Positions 15,646 to 21,767 of a DNA stretch of 21,767 nucleotides are shown here, piece after piece. A model generated the notes under the pieces. The model was not told the origin of the DNA. It searched no databases and worked only from the letters and a program-made list of their open reading frames with translations. Positions within the stretch are counted from its first letter, which is position 1. Every line of letters starts with the position of its first letter. The DNA comes from an uncultured Collinsella sp. Lineage in GTDB: Bacteria > Actinomycetota > Coriobacteriia > Coriobacteriales > Coriobacteriaceae. The DNA lies in the NCBI GenBank assembly GCA_900542945.1, contig UQPI01000036.1, positions 1-21,767 on the forward strand, written 5' to 3'. The translations under genes and the position numbers were made by a program.

Positions 15646-17404
15646 GTTGATGTCTCGCCGCTGTCTGATCGAGGCGGCTGCCGGCGCGCTGCTGCTTTCG
15701 GGCTGCTCATCTCAGGACGAATCCTCGACCAAAAAGGTCAAAAAGCAGGGCAAGATTAAAAAGGCCGAGTCCTCGGACGCTACCAAGCACCTACGCGATA
15801 AAGATGAGCTGTACGAGGTCTACGACGACTCGGACATTGTGACCTTGTACCTGACGGTCTCTCGCGGCAACAGCTCCGAGAACACGGACCATAGCTGGGC
15901 CGAGATCAACACGTACTCGGTGTATGACTATGCCGACATGGGCGTGACGCGCTATCAGGTTATGGGCCTGCTGCAGGCGGGCGACGAAGACGGCCCGGTG
16001 GCCGGCGAGGTTGGCTATGGCGAGGAAGCGCCCAATGCCACCGTGCAGGTGCGCGGCCAGACGTCGAGCTCCTACACGCAAAAGAATTACAAGGTGGAGC
16101 TCAAAAAAGGCAAGGGCACCTGGCGCCAACAGCGCGCGATTGCGCTCAACAAGCACATGGGCGAGGGTATGCGTTTTCGCAACAAGATGGCCTACGACCT
16201 TATCCGCGGGATTCCCCAGATGATGGGCCTGCGTACGCAGTTTGTGCATCTGTGGGTGTGCGACCAGACCGAAAAGTCCAACGATACCTTTGAGGACTAC
16301 GGCCTGTTTACGCAGGTGGAGCAGCTCAACAAGACGGCGCTTAAGGCACATGGCCTGGATAAGAGCGGGCACCTGTATAAGGTGAACAGCTTTGATTTCC
16401 ATCGCTACGAGGACACCATTAAACTTGCCGACGATCCCGACTACAACCAGGCAAGCTTTGAAGGCATGCTCGAGATTAAGGGTGATTCGGACCACGCCAA
16501 GCTCATCGAGATGCTCGATGCGCTTAACGACGAATCGCAAAAGATCGATGACGTGCTCGACACCTACTTTGATACCGAGAACCTGGTCTATTGGCTGGCG
16601 TTTCAGATTCTGACGGGCAACTGCGATACTCAGAACCGTAACTGCTATCTGTACAGCCCGCTCAACTCCAATACGTGGTACATCCTCGATTGGGACAACG
16701 ACGGTATGCTGCGTAAGCTGGAGCTTTCTCTTGCCGGGTTTTCGGACTATGCGAGCTGGGAGCGCGGCGTAAGCAACTACTGGGGCAACGTGCTATTCAA
16801 TCGTGCGCTGCGCAGCAAATCGTTCCGCAGTGAGCTCGACCGCGCCGTCAAGGACCTGCGCTCATATATGACCGAGGCACGCCTGGCCAAGATGATTAGA
16901 CATTATTGCGAGGTTACCGAATCGCTGGTCTTTGCTTCGCCCGATATCGACCATCTGCCTGTCACCAAGGATCAATACGAGCAGATCGCCGCGGCGATTC
17001 CCTCCGAGATCGAGGAGAACTACAAGAGCTTTCGCGAGAGCTATAAAAAGCCCATGCCGTTCTACATTGGCGTGCCGCAGATCGATAACGGTAAACTGCG
17101 CATTAACTGGGATGCTTCGTACGACTTTAAGGCGCGTGACATTCGCTATACCGTGGAGCTGGCGCGCGACTATGCCATAAGCGACGTGCTTTTTAAGGCC
17201 GAGGACGTACTGCTTCTCGAGGTGACCTGCGATGCGCCCGATACCGGCCAGTATTTTGTGCGCGTGCGCGCTGCCAACTCCGACGGCTATACGCAAGATG
17301 CGTTTGACTACTATGTGACCGACGACGGCAAGCACTACGGCATGAAGTGTTTTTACGTGCAAAACGGCGGTAAGGTCGTGGAGGACATGTATGAGGAGGG
17401 CTAG
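15635..17404 (+). CDS. cotH: CotH-type kinase-like lipoprotein
   Basis: A 589-residue secreted protein. The signal peptide ends in a lipobox LSGC (L21-C24). MSRRCLIEA near the N-terminus resembles a twin-arginine motif, so Tat export is possible. The CotH core shows RGQTSSSYTQKNYK (R140 onward) and the late motif NCDTQNRNCYLYS plus ILDWDND (350-356), where the acidic residues fit CotH metal binding. CotH proteins are atypical protein kinases first known from spore coats. A C-terminal Fn3-like domain (about 480-589) may bind polysaccharide or cell wall. It starts inside the pelG end, with GGGGAGG upstream, so it belongs to the operon. Its substrate is unknown; a surface protein or polysaccharide-associated partner is inferred. 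Confidence 0.85.
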   Translation: MIDKLMSRRCLIEAAAGALLLSGCSSQDESSTKKVKKQGKIKKAESSDATKHLRDKDELYEVYDDSDIVTLYLTVSRGNSSENTDHSWAEINTYSVYDYADMGVTRYQVMGLLQAGDEDGPVAGEVGYGEEAPNATVQVRGQTSSSYTQKNYKVELKKGKGTWRQQRAIALNKHMGEGMRFRNKMAYDLIRGIPQMMGLRTQFVHLWVCDQTEKSNDTFEDYGLFTQVEQLNKTALKAHGLDKSGHLYKVNSFDFHRYEDTIKLADDPDYNQASFEGMLEIKGDSDHAKLIEMLDALNDESQKIDDVLDTYFDTENLVYWLAFQILTGNCDTQNRNCYLYSPLNSNTWYILDWDNDGMLRKLELSLAGFSDYASWERGVSNYWGNVLFNRALRSKSFRSELDRAVKDLRSYMTEARLAKMIRHYCEVTESLVFASPDIDHLPVTKDQYEQIAAAIPSEIEENYKSFRESYKKPMPFYIGVPQIDNGKLRINWDASYDFKARDIRYTVELARDYAISDVLFKAEDVLLLEVTCDAPDTGQYFVRVRAANSDGYTQDAFDYYVTDDGKHYGMKCFYVQNGGKVVEDMYEEG

Positions 17405-18182
17405 CGCGCTGCTTGAGCGCCTGGCGGCACCTCCCGCGCGCGCCACGCAGGAGCGTTATCGCCACGAGCTCAAATATCTCATTAACGAGGGCGAGCACGC
17501 CGCGCTTGCCTGCCGCATGGCGCCGGTGTTTAAGCTGGACAAGCATGCGCGGGCAGGTGGTTACACCATTCGCAGCCTGTACTTTGACGACTACTGCAAC
17601 TCGGCCTACGAGGAAAAAGACGCCGGTATTCTCATGCGCAAAAAGTATCGCGTGCGCATCTATAACGGCAGCGACAAGGTGATTAAGCTCGAGCGCAAAA
17701 AGAAGTACGGCAGCTGGATCTACAAGGAGGACACGCCGCTCACGCGTAGCGAGTTTGAGCAGATTCTGGCCGGCGACTACGACTTTTTGCTGAGGAGCCC
17801 CTATCCGCTCTGTCGCGAGTTCTACATCGAGTGCATCTGTAATATGATGCGCCCGCGAACCATCGTGGACTACGAGCGCGAGCCGTGGGTGATGGACGAG
17901 GGCACCGTGCGCATTACCTTTGATAGCAACGTGCGTGCGGCGGTGGGGAGCTTTGACATCTTTGACGCGACGTTGCCCGCGTTGCCCGTGCTGGAGCCCG
18001 GCAAGCTGGTGATGGAGGTCAAGTATACCGAGTTTTGCCCGCAGCTGGTGCGCGATATGGTGCCGCCAGGTGCGGCCGAACTCACGGCGGTCTCTAAGTA
18101 CTGCCTGTGTTATGACAAGACCGCCTACCTGCGCGGTTTTAACTACTGGGAATCGGATTTTGGGAACCGAGGGGATATTTAG
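17391..18182 (+). CDS. VTC-domain (polyphosphate polymerase-like) protein
   Basis: A 263-residue soluble protein of the VTC family. Motifs of the catalytic tunnel are present: ERYRHELKYLI (21-31), RSLYFDD (61-67), KYRVRIYN (85-92), KLERKKK (99-105) and MEVKY (208-212), supplying the basic and acidic residues that bind triphosphate and metal. In yeast Vtc4 this domain makes polyphosphate from ATP; bacterial stand-alone versions often sit next to CotH and DUF4956 genes, and their product is not settled. The start ATG overlaps the CotH gene end by 14 bp, with GGAGG upstream. It is followed three bases later by the DUF4956 gene, which may be its membrane partner. Confidence 0.88.
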   Translation: MRRASALLERLAAPPARATQERYRHELKYLINEGEHAALACRMAPVFKLDKHARAGGYTIRSLYFDDYCNSAYEEKDAGILMRKKYRVRIYNGSDKVIKLERKKKYGSWIYKEDTPLTRSEFEQILAGDYDFLLRSPYPLCREFYIECICNMMRPRTIVDYEREPWVMDEGTVRITFDSNVRAAVGSFDIFDATLPALPVLEPGKLVMEVKYTEFCPQLVRDMVPPGAAELTAVSKYCLCYDKTAYLRGFNYWESDFGNRGDI

Positions 18183-18185
18183 ACC

Positions 18186-18851
18186 ATGAGCACCAGGGAC
18201 TTTTTTAAGAACTCCGTCTTGGAGGCGTTTGGACAGGTCGACCCCGCCAAGATCGGCCTGTCGCTGCTCGTGGCGCTCGCCATGGGCATCCTGATCTACT
18301 GCGTGTACAAGCGCTTTTTTACTGGCGTGGTCTATTCGCGCAGTTTTGCCGTGACGCTCGTGGGCATGTGCGTGCTCACCTGCATGGTCACGCTCGCGAT
18401 CTCGACAAACGTGGTCATCTCGCTTGGTATGGTCGGTGCTCTGTCTATTGTCCGCTACCGTACGGCGGTCAAGGACCCGCTCGACCTGCTGTATCTGTTT
18501 TGGTCCATTACCACGGGCATTACGGCGGGAGCCGGTATGTATGCGCTCGTAGGACTCACGGCAGTGGTGATCGTGGTGATGATCGCCGGCTTTGCGAGCC
18601 ATCAGGACAAGGCGCGCGTGTACATGATGGTCATCCACTACAAGGGCTTGACCACCGGCGACGATATCGTGCGTGCATTTGGCCGCACCAAGTTTACCGT
18701 GAAGTCCAAGACCATGCGCGGTGACAAGGTGGAGATGGCCGTCGAGCTGTTCTCGGATGGCGTTGACATGCCCTACGCCGATGCGATTCGCGCGCTCGAC
18801 GGCGTTGAGGACCTGACGCTCATCCAGTACAACGGCGAATATCACGGCTAA
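18186..18851 (+). CDS. DUF4956 membrane protein
   Basis: A 221-residue protein with four to five hydrophobic segments (about 22-41, 53-73, 76-90, 101-118, 120-137) and a cytosolic C-terminal domain (about 140-221). The family hallmark GALSIVRYRTAVKDP is at 84-98. DUF4956 proteins co-occur with VTC-domain and CotH genes; a role as membrane channel or anchor for the VTC protein has been suggested by context only. It is the last gene of the operon; a stem-loop follows seven bases after the stop. Confidence 0.86.
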   Translation: MSTRDFFKNSVLEAFGQVDPAKIGLSLLVALAMGILIYCVYKRFFTGVVYSRSFAVTLVGMCVLTCMVTLAISTNVVISLGMVGALSIVRYRTAVKDPLDLLYLFWSITTGITAGAGMYALVGLTAVVIVVMIAGFASHQDKARVYMMVIHYKGLTTGDDIVRAFGRTKFTVKSKTMRGDKVEMAVELFSDGVDMPYADAIRALDGVEDLTLIQYNGEYHG

Positions 18852-18857
18852 TTTTGT

Positions 18858-18881
18858 TCCGGCGTTCTAACGAACGCCGGA
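18858..18881 (+). terminator. Stem-loop after the pel operon
   Basis: TCCGGCGTTC (18858-18867) pairs perfectly with GAACGCCGGA (18872-18881) around a 4-nt loop. No T-run follows on either strand, so it is not a classical intrinsic terminator; it may assist Rho-dependent termination or protect the mRNA 3' end. Confidence 0.5.
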
Positions 18882-18963
18882 CCGCTCGACGCTGCTTGCG
18901 CTGACGTTTTCTCGACCTGGGTGGGCTGGTCTTGGTTTGGTTTTATGTAAAGGATGGTGCCGC

Positions 18964-19956
18964 GTGGACGTGCAACAGCTAGAAGAGTCCTGGGCTGCAA
19001 GGGCCGGCGCGCGTGAGGCGCGTCTTGTTGCGGCCTCGCACGTGCCGGCGGCGCTGTCGCTGCTGGGGATTGTGCGTCCCAGCGATCGCCTGGTCGTGTT
19101 TGCCGATGACTTTGCCGATGCGTTTGCGCGCGGCTTTGATGCCTGCGACGTTGTGCTCGTGGGGGAGCCGTCGGTTGCGGCGTTTACCGCCGCGTCCGAG
19201 GGCTTTGATGCTTCGTTTGATGCTGGCGGGTCGCATCTGTGGTGGTTCGTCAATTCCATCGGCGGGTTTGGCCTACGTGTGCCCGATCTGCGTGCGCTGG
19301 GTCGGGCGGCGCGTGAGGCCCGTGCGTTGCTCGTGGTGGATAACACCGTGGCAAGCGTCTTTGGGTGCGATCCGCTGCGTTTGGGTGCCGTCCTGTCGCT
19401 CGAGGCACTCGACCGTGTGTGTACCGGCATTGCGCCGCGCAAGCTCGTCGCCGCTTCGGTGGCGCGCTCGCAGCTTAAGCGCCATCGCGTGGATGCCGCC
19501 GCCGAGTGTGCGCATGCGCTTCTTGCGGATTGCGGTGCGTCTGCACTCGACCTTTCTGCTAATGAGGCTTGCATGCTGGAGCGGGGGCTGTCTTCGCTCG
19601 ACGCTCGCATGCAGGCCCACTTCGATCGCGCCCGTGCGCTGGCCGAGTATCTGGCCGCCAACGAGATGGTACGCAACGTGCGCTATCCCGGGCTGACCTC
19701 GCATCCCGACCATGCGGTTGCAACGGGAATCCTCGAGCACGGCTTTGGCCCGGCAGTTGAGTTTGACCTTATCGAGCGAAGTGCGGGTGAGCTGTTCGAC
19801 ACATTGCCGGGGGAGTTCCGCACGTCGCCCGCCGGCGGCGCAACGACACGCCTTTCGGCCCCACGCGGCAAGCAGGGGAGCGCCATCCGCCTCTTCGCCG
19901 GCACCGACGACCCTCTGCAGGTGGCTGCCACTCTCGATAACGCCCTTCGCAAGTAG
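18964..19956 (+). CDS. Cystathionine gamma-synthase-like PLP-fold protein, active-site lysine apparently missing
   Basis: A 330-residue protein when started at the GTG at 18964, preceded by AAAGGATGG; a frame start at 18937 gives 339 but has no ribosome binding site. It follows the Cys/Met-metabolism PLP family: VVDNTVASVFGCDPLRLGA (D126 binds the PLP pyridine nitrogen in relatives) and a C-terminal SAPRGKQGSAIRLFAGTDDP. In relatives the DNT segment is followed by a HSxTKxxxGH-type motif carrying the PLP lysine; here the matching stretch is LSLEALDRVCTG, with arginine (R151) where the lysine should be by ungapped alignment. It is also about 50 residues shorter than usual. It may be a degenerate enzyme, one with a different cofactor lysine, or a non-catalytic relative. 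The substrate is unknown. It is separate from the pel operon. Confidence 0.68.
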   Translation: MDVQQLEESWAARAGAREARLVAASHVPAALSLLGIVRPSDRLVVFADDFADAFARGFDACDVVLVGEPSVAAFTAASEGFDASFDAGGSHLWWFVNSIGGFGLRVPDLRALGRAAREARALLVVDNTVASVFGCDPLRLGAVLSLEALDRVCTGIAPRKLVAASVARSQLKRHRVDAAAECAHALLADCGASALDLSANEACMLERGLSSLDARMQAHFDRARALAEYLAANEMVRNVRYPGLTSHPDHAVATGILEHGFGPAVEFDLIERSAGELFDTLPGEFRTSPAGGATTRLSAPRGKQGSAIRLFAGTDDPLQVAATLDNALRK

Positions 19957-19971
19957 CTAATCGGGGTCTGT

Positions 19972-20130
19972 GTCACGAAAACGGCCTATTTACTACGTTT
20001 AAGCAATAGGGGTCGACCACACCCGCCTCTTTTGAAAATTACCAAGCTGTTTACCAGCGGTTTTATTTTCATAATGTCCGGTATGGTCGTGGGTATTCAA
20101 CTAAACGTAGTAGATGGGCCCGTTTTGTGG
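19972..20130. repeat. Long imperfect inverted repeat (MITE- or REP-like element)
   Basis: Arms of about 29 bp, 19972-20001 and 20102-20130, pair with a perfect core TACTACGTTTA (19991-20001) against TAAACGTAGTA (20102-20112), then through wobbles and one bulge to GGCCGTTTT-type ends. Inside, TGAAAAT and ATTTTCA form a second, nested stem around 20032-20071. The 159-bp unit fills most of the gene-free 19957-20179 stretch. No coding potential is seen. A mobile miniature element or a large folded RNA fits equally well. Confidence 0.55.
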
Positions 20131-20179
20131 CGCGAGCCTCAACCCGAGGGCGCTGTGGGCTAAAAACCGCCTAAAAGGA

Positions 20180-20527
20180 CTACTCTGCATTGATGCTGGC
20201 GATGAGGTCGCTGGCTTTGGTGGCGATGACGTTGTTGATGTCGGCCTGCAGCTCCTCGTAGACCGCTATGGCGCGCTCGCCGGCAGGCGTGAGCGTGGAT
20301 CCGCGGGCGCCGTCGCGCTCGATGAGTTTGCATCCCAGCTGCCCTTCGGCTTCGTTCACAATGCGCCAAGCCTTGGAATAGGCCATGCCCATGCTTTTGG
20401 CGGCGCGGTTGAGCGAGTGCTCGCGGGCGATGCCCTGCAGCAGCAAGACACAACCGTGGCCGAACACGCCCGGCAGATCTTTGTCGCACGCTTGAATGAC
20501 CAGCTTTGCCGTCGTCTTGTACTCCAT
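20180..20527 (-). CDS. Solo ModE-type (LysR-like N-terminal) winged-helix regulator
   Basis: A 115-residue DNA-binding protein. The winged helix-turn-helix is at about 35-75: SLNRAAKSMGMAYSKAWRIV followed by NEAEGQLGCKLIER and TLTPAGERAIAVYEEL, the pattern of the ModE N-terminal domain. The molybdate-binding (MOP) domain is absent, so it is a stand-alone regulator whose signal is unknown; molybdate control cannot be assumed. The start is the ATG at 20527, with GGGAAG 11 nt upstream, in preference to a GTG three codons earlier that would crowd the binding site. It is divergent from guaB, with about 190 bp between them. No transport or molybdenum genes are in the window. Confidence 0.82.
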   Translation of the reverse strand: MEYKTTAKLVIQACDKDLPGVFGHGCVLLLQGIAREHSLNRAAKSMGMAYSKAWRIVNEAEGQLGCKLIERDGARGSTLTPAGERAIAVYEELQADINNVIATKASDLIASINAE

Positions 20528-20720
20528 GTGCTTCACGTCTTCCCGCTAAAGTGTTTGCTGGGCAAACGCAAAGCCTGCGTCAAACCCTCGTGTGCTCTTT
20601 CTAAACCATGCATTGTAGCAGTCAAAGTGCGTTAAGATACTTCCCCAGTATTGGGCGCCCAAGGTTGGGCTGGGTCCTACGAGGCCTGCAGCCGACCGGT
20701 CGCATGGAAAAAGGAGAAAC

Positions 20721-21767
20721 ATGGCTACGTTCTTTCCCGGTGAGTCCCACACGTTTTCGGAGTATCTGCTGGTCCCTGGTTACTCGTCTTCGCAGTGCAT
20801 CCCCAACAACGTCTCTCTTAAGACGCCGCTAACCCGCTTCAAGCGCGGTGAGAAGCCGGCAATCACCCTGAACATCCCCATGGTTTCCGCCATCATGCAG
20901 TCCGTCTCGGGCGTCGACATGGGTGTCGCGCTCGCTACCGAGGGTGGCCTGTCCTTCATTTACGGTTCCCAGACCCCCGAGTCCGAGGCTGCTATGGTCA
21001 AGGCCGTTAAGGATCACAAGGCTGGTTTCGTTCAGTCCGATTCCACGCTGACACCCGACATGACCATGGAGCAGGTCATCGAGCTCAAGGAGAAGACCGG
21101 CCACTCCACCATGCCGGTCACCGACGACGGCACTCCCAAGGGCAAGCTCCTGGGCATCGTCACCAGCCGTGACTATCGTCCCAGCCGCGATGACCACCAG
21201 AAGAAGGTCTCCGAGTTCATGACCCCGCGCGAGCAGCTCATCGTGGGCGACAAGAACATCAGCCTCAAGGTTGCCAACGACGTCATTTGGGACAACAAGC
21301 TCAACGCCCTGCCGATCGTCGACGACAACGATCACCTTATGGGCATCGTCTTCCGCAAGGACTACGACAGCCACAAGACCAACCCCAACGAGCTGCTCGA
21401 TAACGACAAGCGCTATATGGTCGGCGCCGGTATCAACACCCGCGACTATGCCGAGCGCGTGCCGCTGCTCATCGAGGCTGGCGCCGATGTCCTGTGCATC
21501 GACTCCTCCGAGGGCTTCAGTGAGTGGCAGAAGCGCACCATCGAGTGGATTCGCGCCAACTACGGCGAGGACGTCAAGGTCGGTGCCGGTAACGTCGTCG
21601 ACGCCGAGGGCTTCCGCTTCTTGGCCGACTGCGGTGCCGACTTCATCAAGGTCGGTATCGGCGGCGGTTCCATCTGCATCACTCGCGAGACCAAGGGTAT
21701 CGGTCGTGGCCAGGCCACCGCGCTGATCGACGTCTGCCGCGCCCGTGACGAGTACTACGAGGAGACC
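20721..21767 (+). CDS. guaB: IMP dehydrogenase, 3' truncated by window end
   Basis: The first 349 residues of inosine-5'-monophosphate dehydrogenase, which oxidises IMP to XMP with NAD in guanine nucleotide synthesis. AAGGAG (20711-20716) precedes the ATG. The (beta/alpha)8 barrel is split by a CBS pair (about 100-215: TMPVTDDG, KLLGIVTSRDYRP, LPIVDDNDHLMGIVFRKDY). The catalytic loop GIGGGSICITRE carries the active-site cysteine C319. AGINTRDYAERVPLLIEAGADVLCIDSSEG is intact across the barrel. The reading frame is open to the last base; the remaining roughly 150 residues lie outside. Upstream, a possible -10 TAAGAT (20633-20638) has only a weak -35 partner. Confidence 0.95.
   Translation, partial: MATFFPGESHTFSEYLLVPGYSSSQCIPNNVSLKTPLTRFKRGEKPAITLNIPMVSAIMQSVSGVDMGVALATEGGLSFIYGSQTPESEAAMVKAVKDHKAGFVQSDSTLTPDMTMEQVIELKEKTGHSTMPVTDDGTPKGKLLGIVTSRDYRPSRDDHQKKVSEFMTPREQLIVGDKNISLKVANDVIWDNKLNALPIVDDNDHLMGIVFRKDYDSHKTNPNELLDNDKRYMVGAGINTRDYAERVPLLIEAGADVLCIDSSEGFSEWQKRTIEWIRANYGEDVKVGAGNVVDAEGFRFLADCGADFIKVGIGGGSICITRETKGIGRGQATALIDVCRARDEYYEET

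Noticed and set aside
17193..18845. 550-codon open reading frame on the reverse strand
   Set aside because: It is antisense to the VTC and DUF4956 genes, rich in His and Arg without any recognisable domain, and the forward frames carry family hallmarks.
18858..18881. Calling the stem-loop a classical Rho-independent terminator
   Set aside because: The stem is perfect but no T-run follows on either strand.

Overview
The window looks like a chromosomal segment of a Gram-positive, high-GC anaerobe of the Coriobacteriia, most likely Collinsella or a close relative. This is inferred from the GC-rich codon use of the right two thirds, strong purine-rich ribosome binding sites, ATGA-type gene overlaps, a single-membrane version of the Pel polysaccharide operon, and no outer-membrane components. 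No sequence search was possible, so the genus is an inference.

Left region (1-7273): a visibly AT-richer defence island. It opens with a small three-hairpin RNA that ends in an intrinsic terminator. Next comes a promoter, a roughly 85-nt structured leader RNA and an Abi_2/AbiF-type HEPN protein, which together look like an RNA-antitoxin/toxin unit. An OLD-family ATPase-TOPRIM gene follows, paired with an unrecognised helical protein. After it lie a frameshifted reverse-strand gene remnant and a second, diverged copy of the three-hairpin RNA. The island ends with a RloA-like ATPase and a RloB-type TOPRIM protein behind a near-consensus promoter. The window therefore holds two separate ATPase/TOPRIM systems and one HEPN/RNA system side by side.

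Between 7274 and 7755 there is no gene. This stretch holds a cluster of related repeat units in alternating orientation, then the leader of the next operon.

Central region (7756-18851): eight same-strand genes that overlap or nearly touch. They are a PelD-like receptor with an added N-terminal Rossmann/epimerase-like domain, PelE, a DUF2194 deacetylase-like protein in the PelA position, PelF glycosyltransferase, PelG exporter, a CotH-type lipoprotein kinase, a VTC-domain protein and a DUF4956 membrane protein. Together they encode a c-di-GMP-responsive synthase, exporter and modification machinery for a Pel-like cationic polysaccharide. The last three genes form a module of unproven function. 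A perfect 10-bp stem-loop follows the last gene.

Right region (18852-21767): a cystathionine gamma-synthase-like protein that seems to lack the PLP lysine, an intergenic long inverted repeat that resembles a MITE or REP-type element, a reverse-strand solo ModE-type winged-helix regulator, and the first 349 codons of IMP dehydrogenase (guaB), which runs off the window.

The most interesting items are the AbiF leader RNA with its promoter and RBS hairpin, the two copies of the three-hairpin RNA whose differences preserve base pairing, the OLD-plus-unknown gene pair, the epimerase-fused PelD, and the lysine-less PLP-fold protein.
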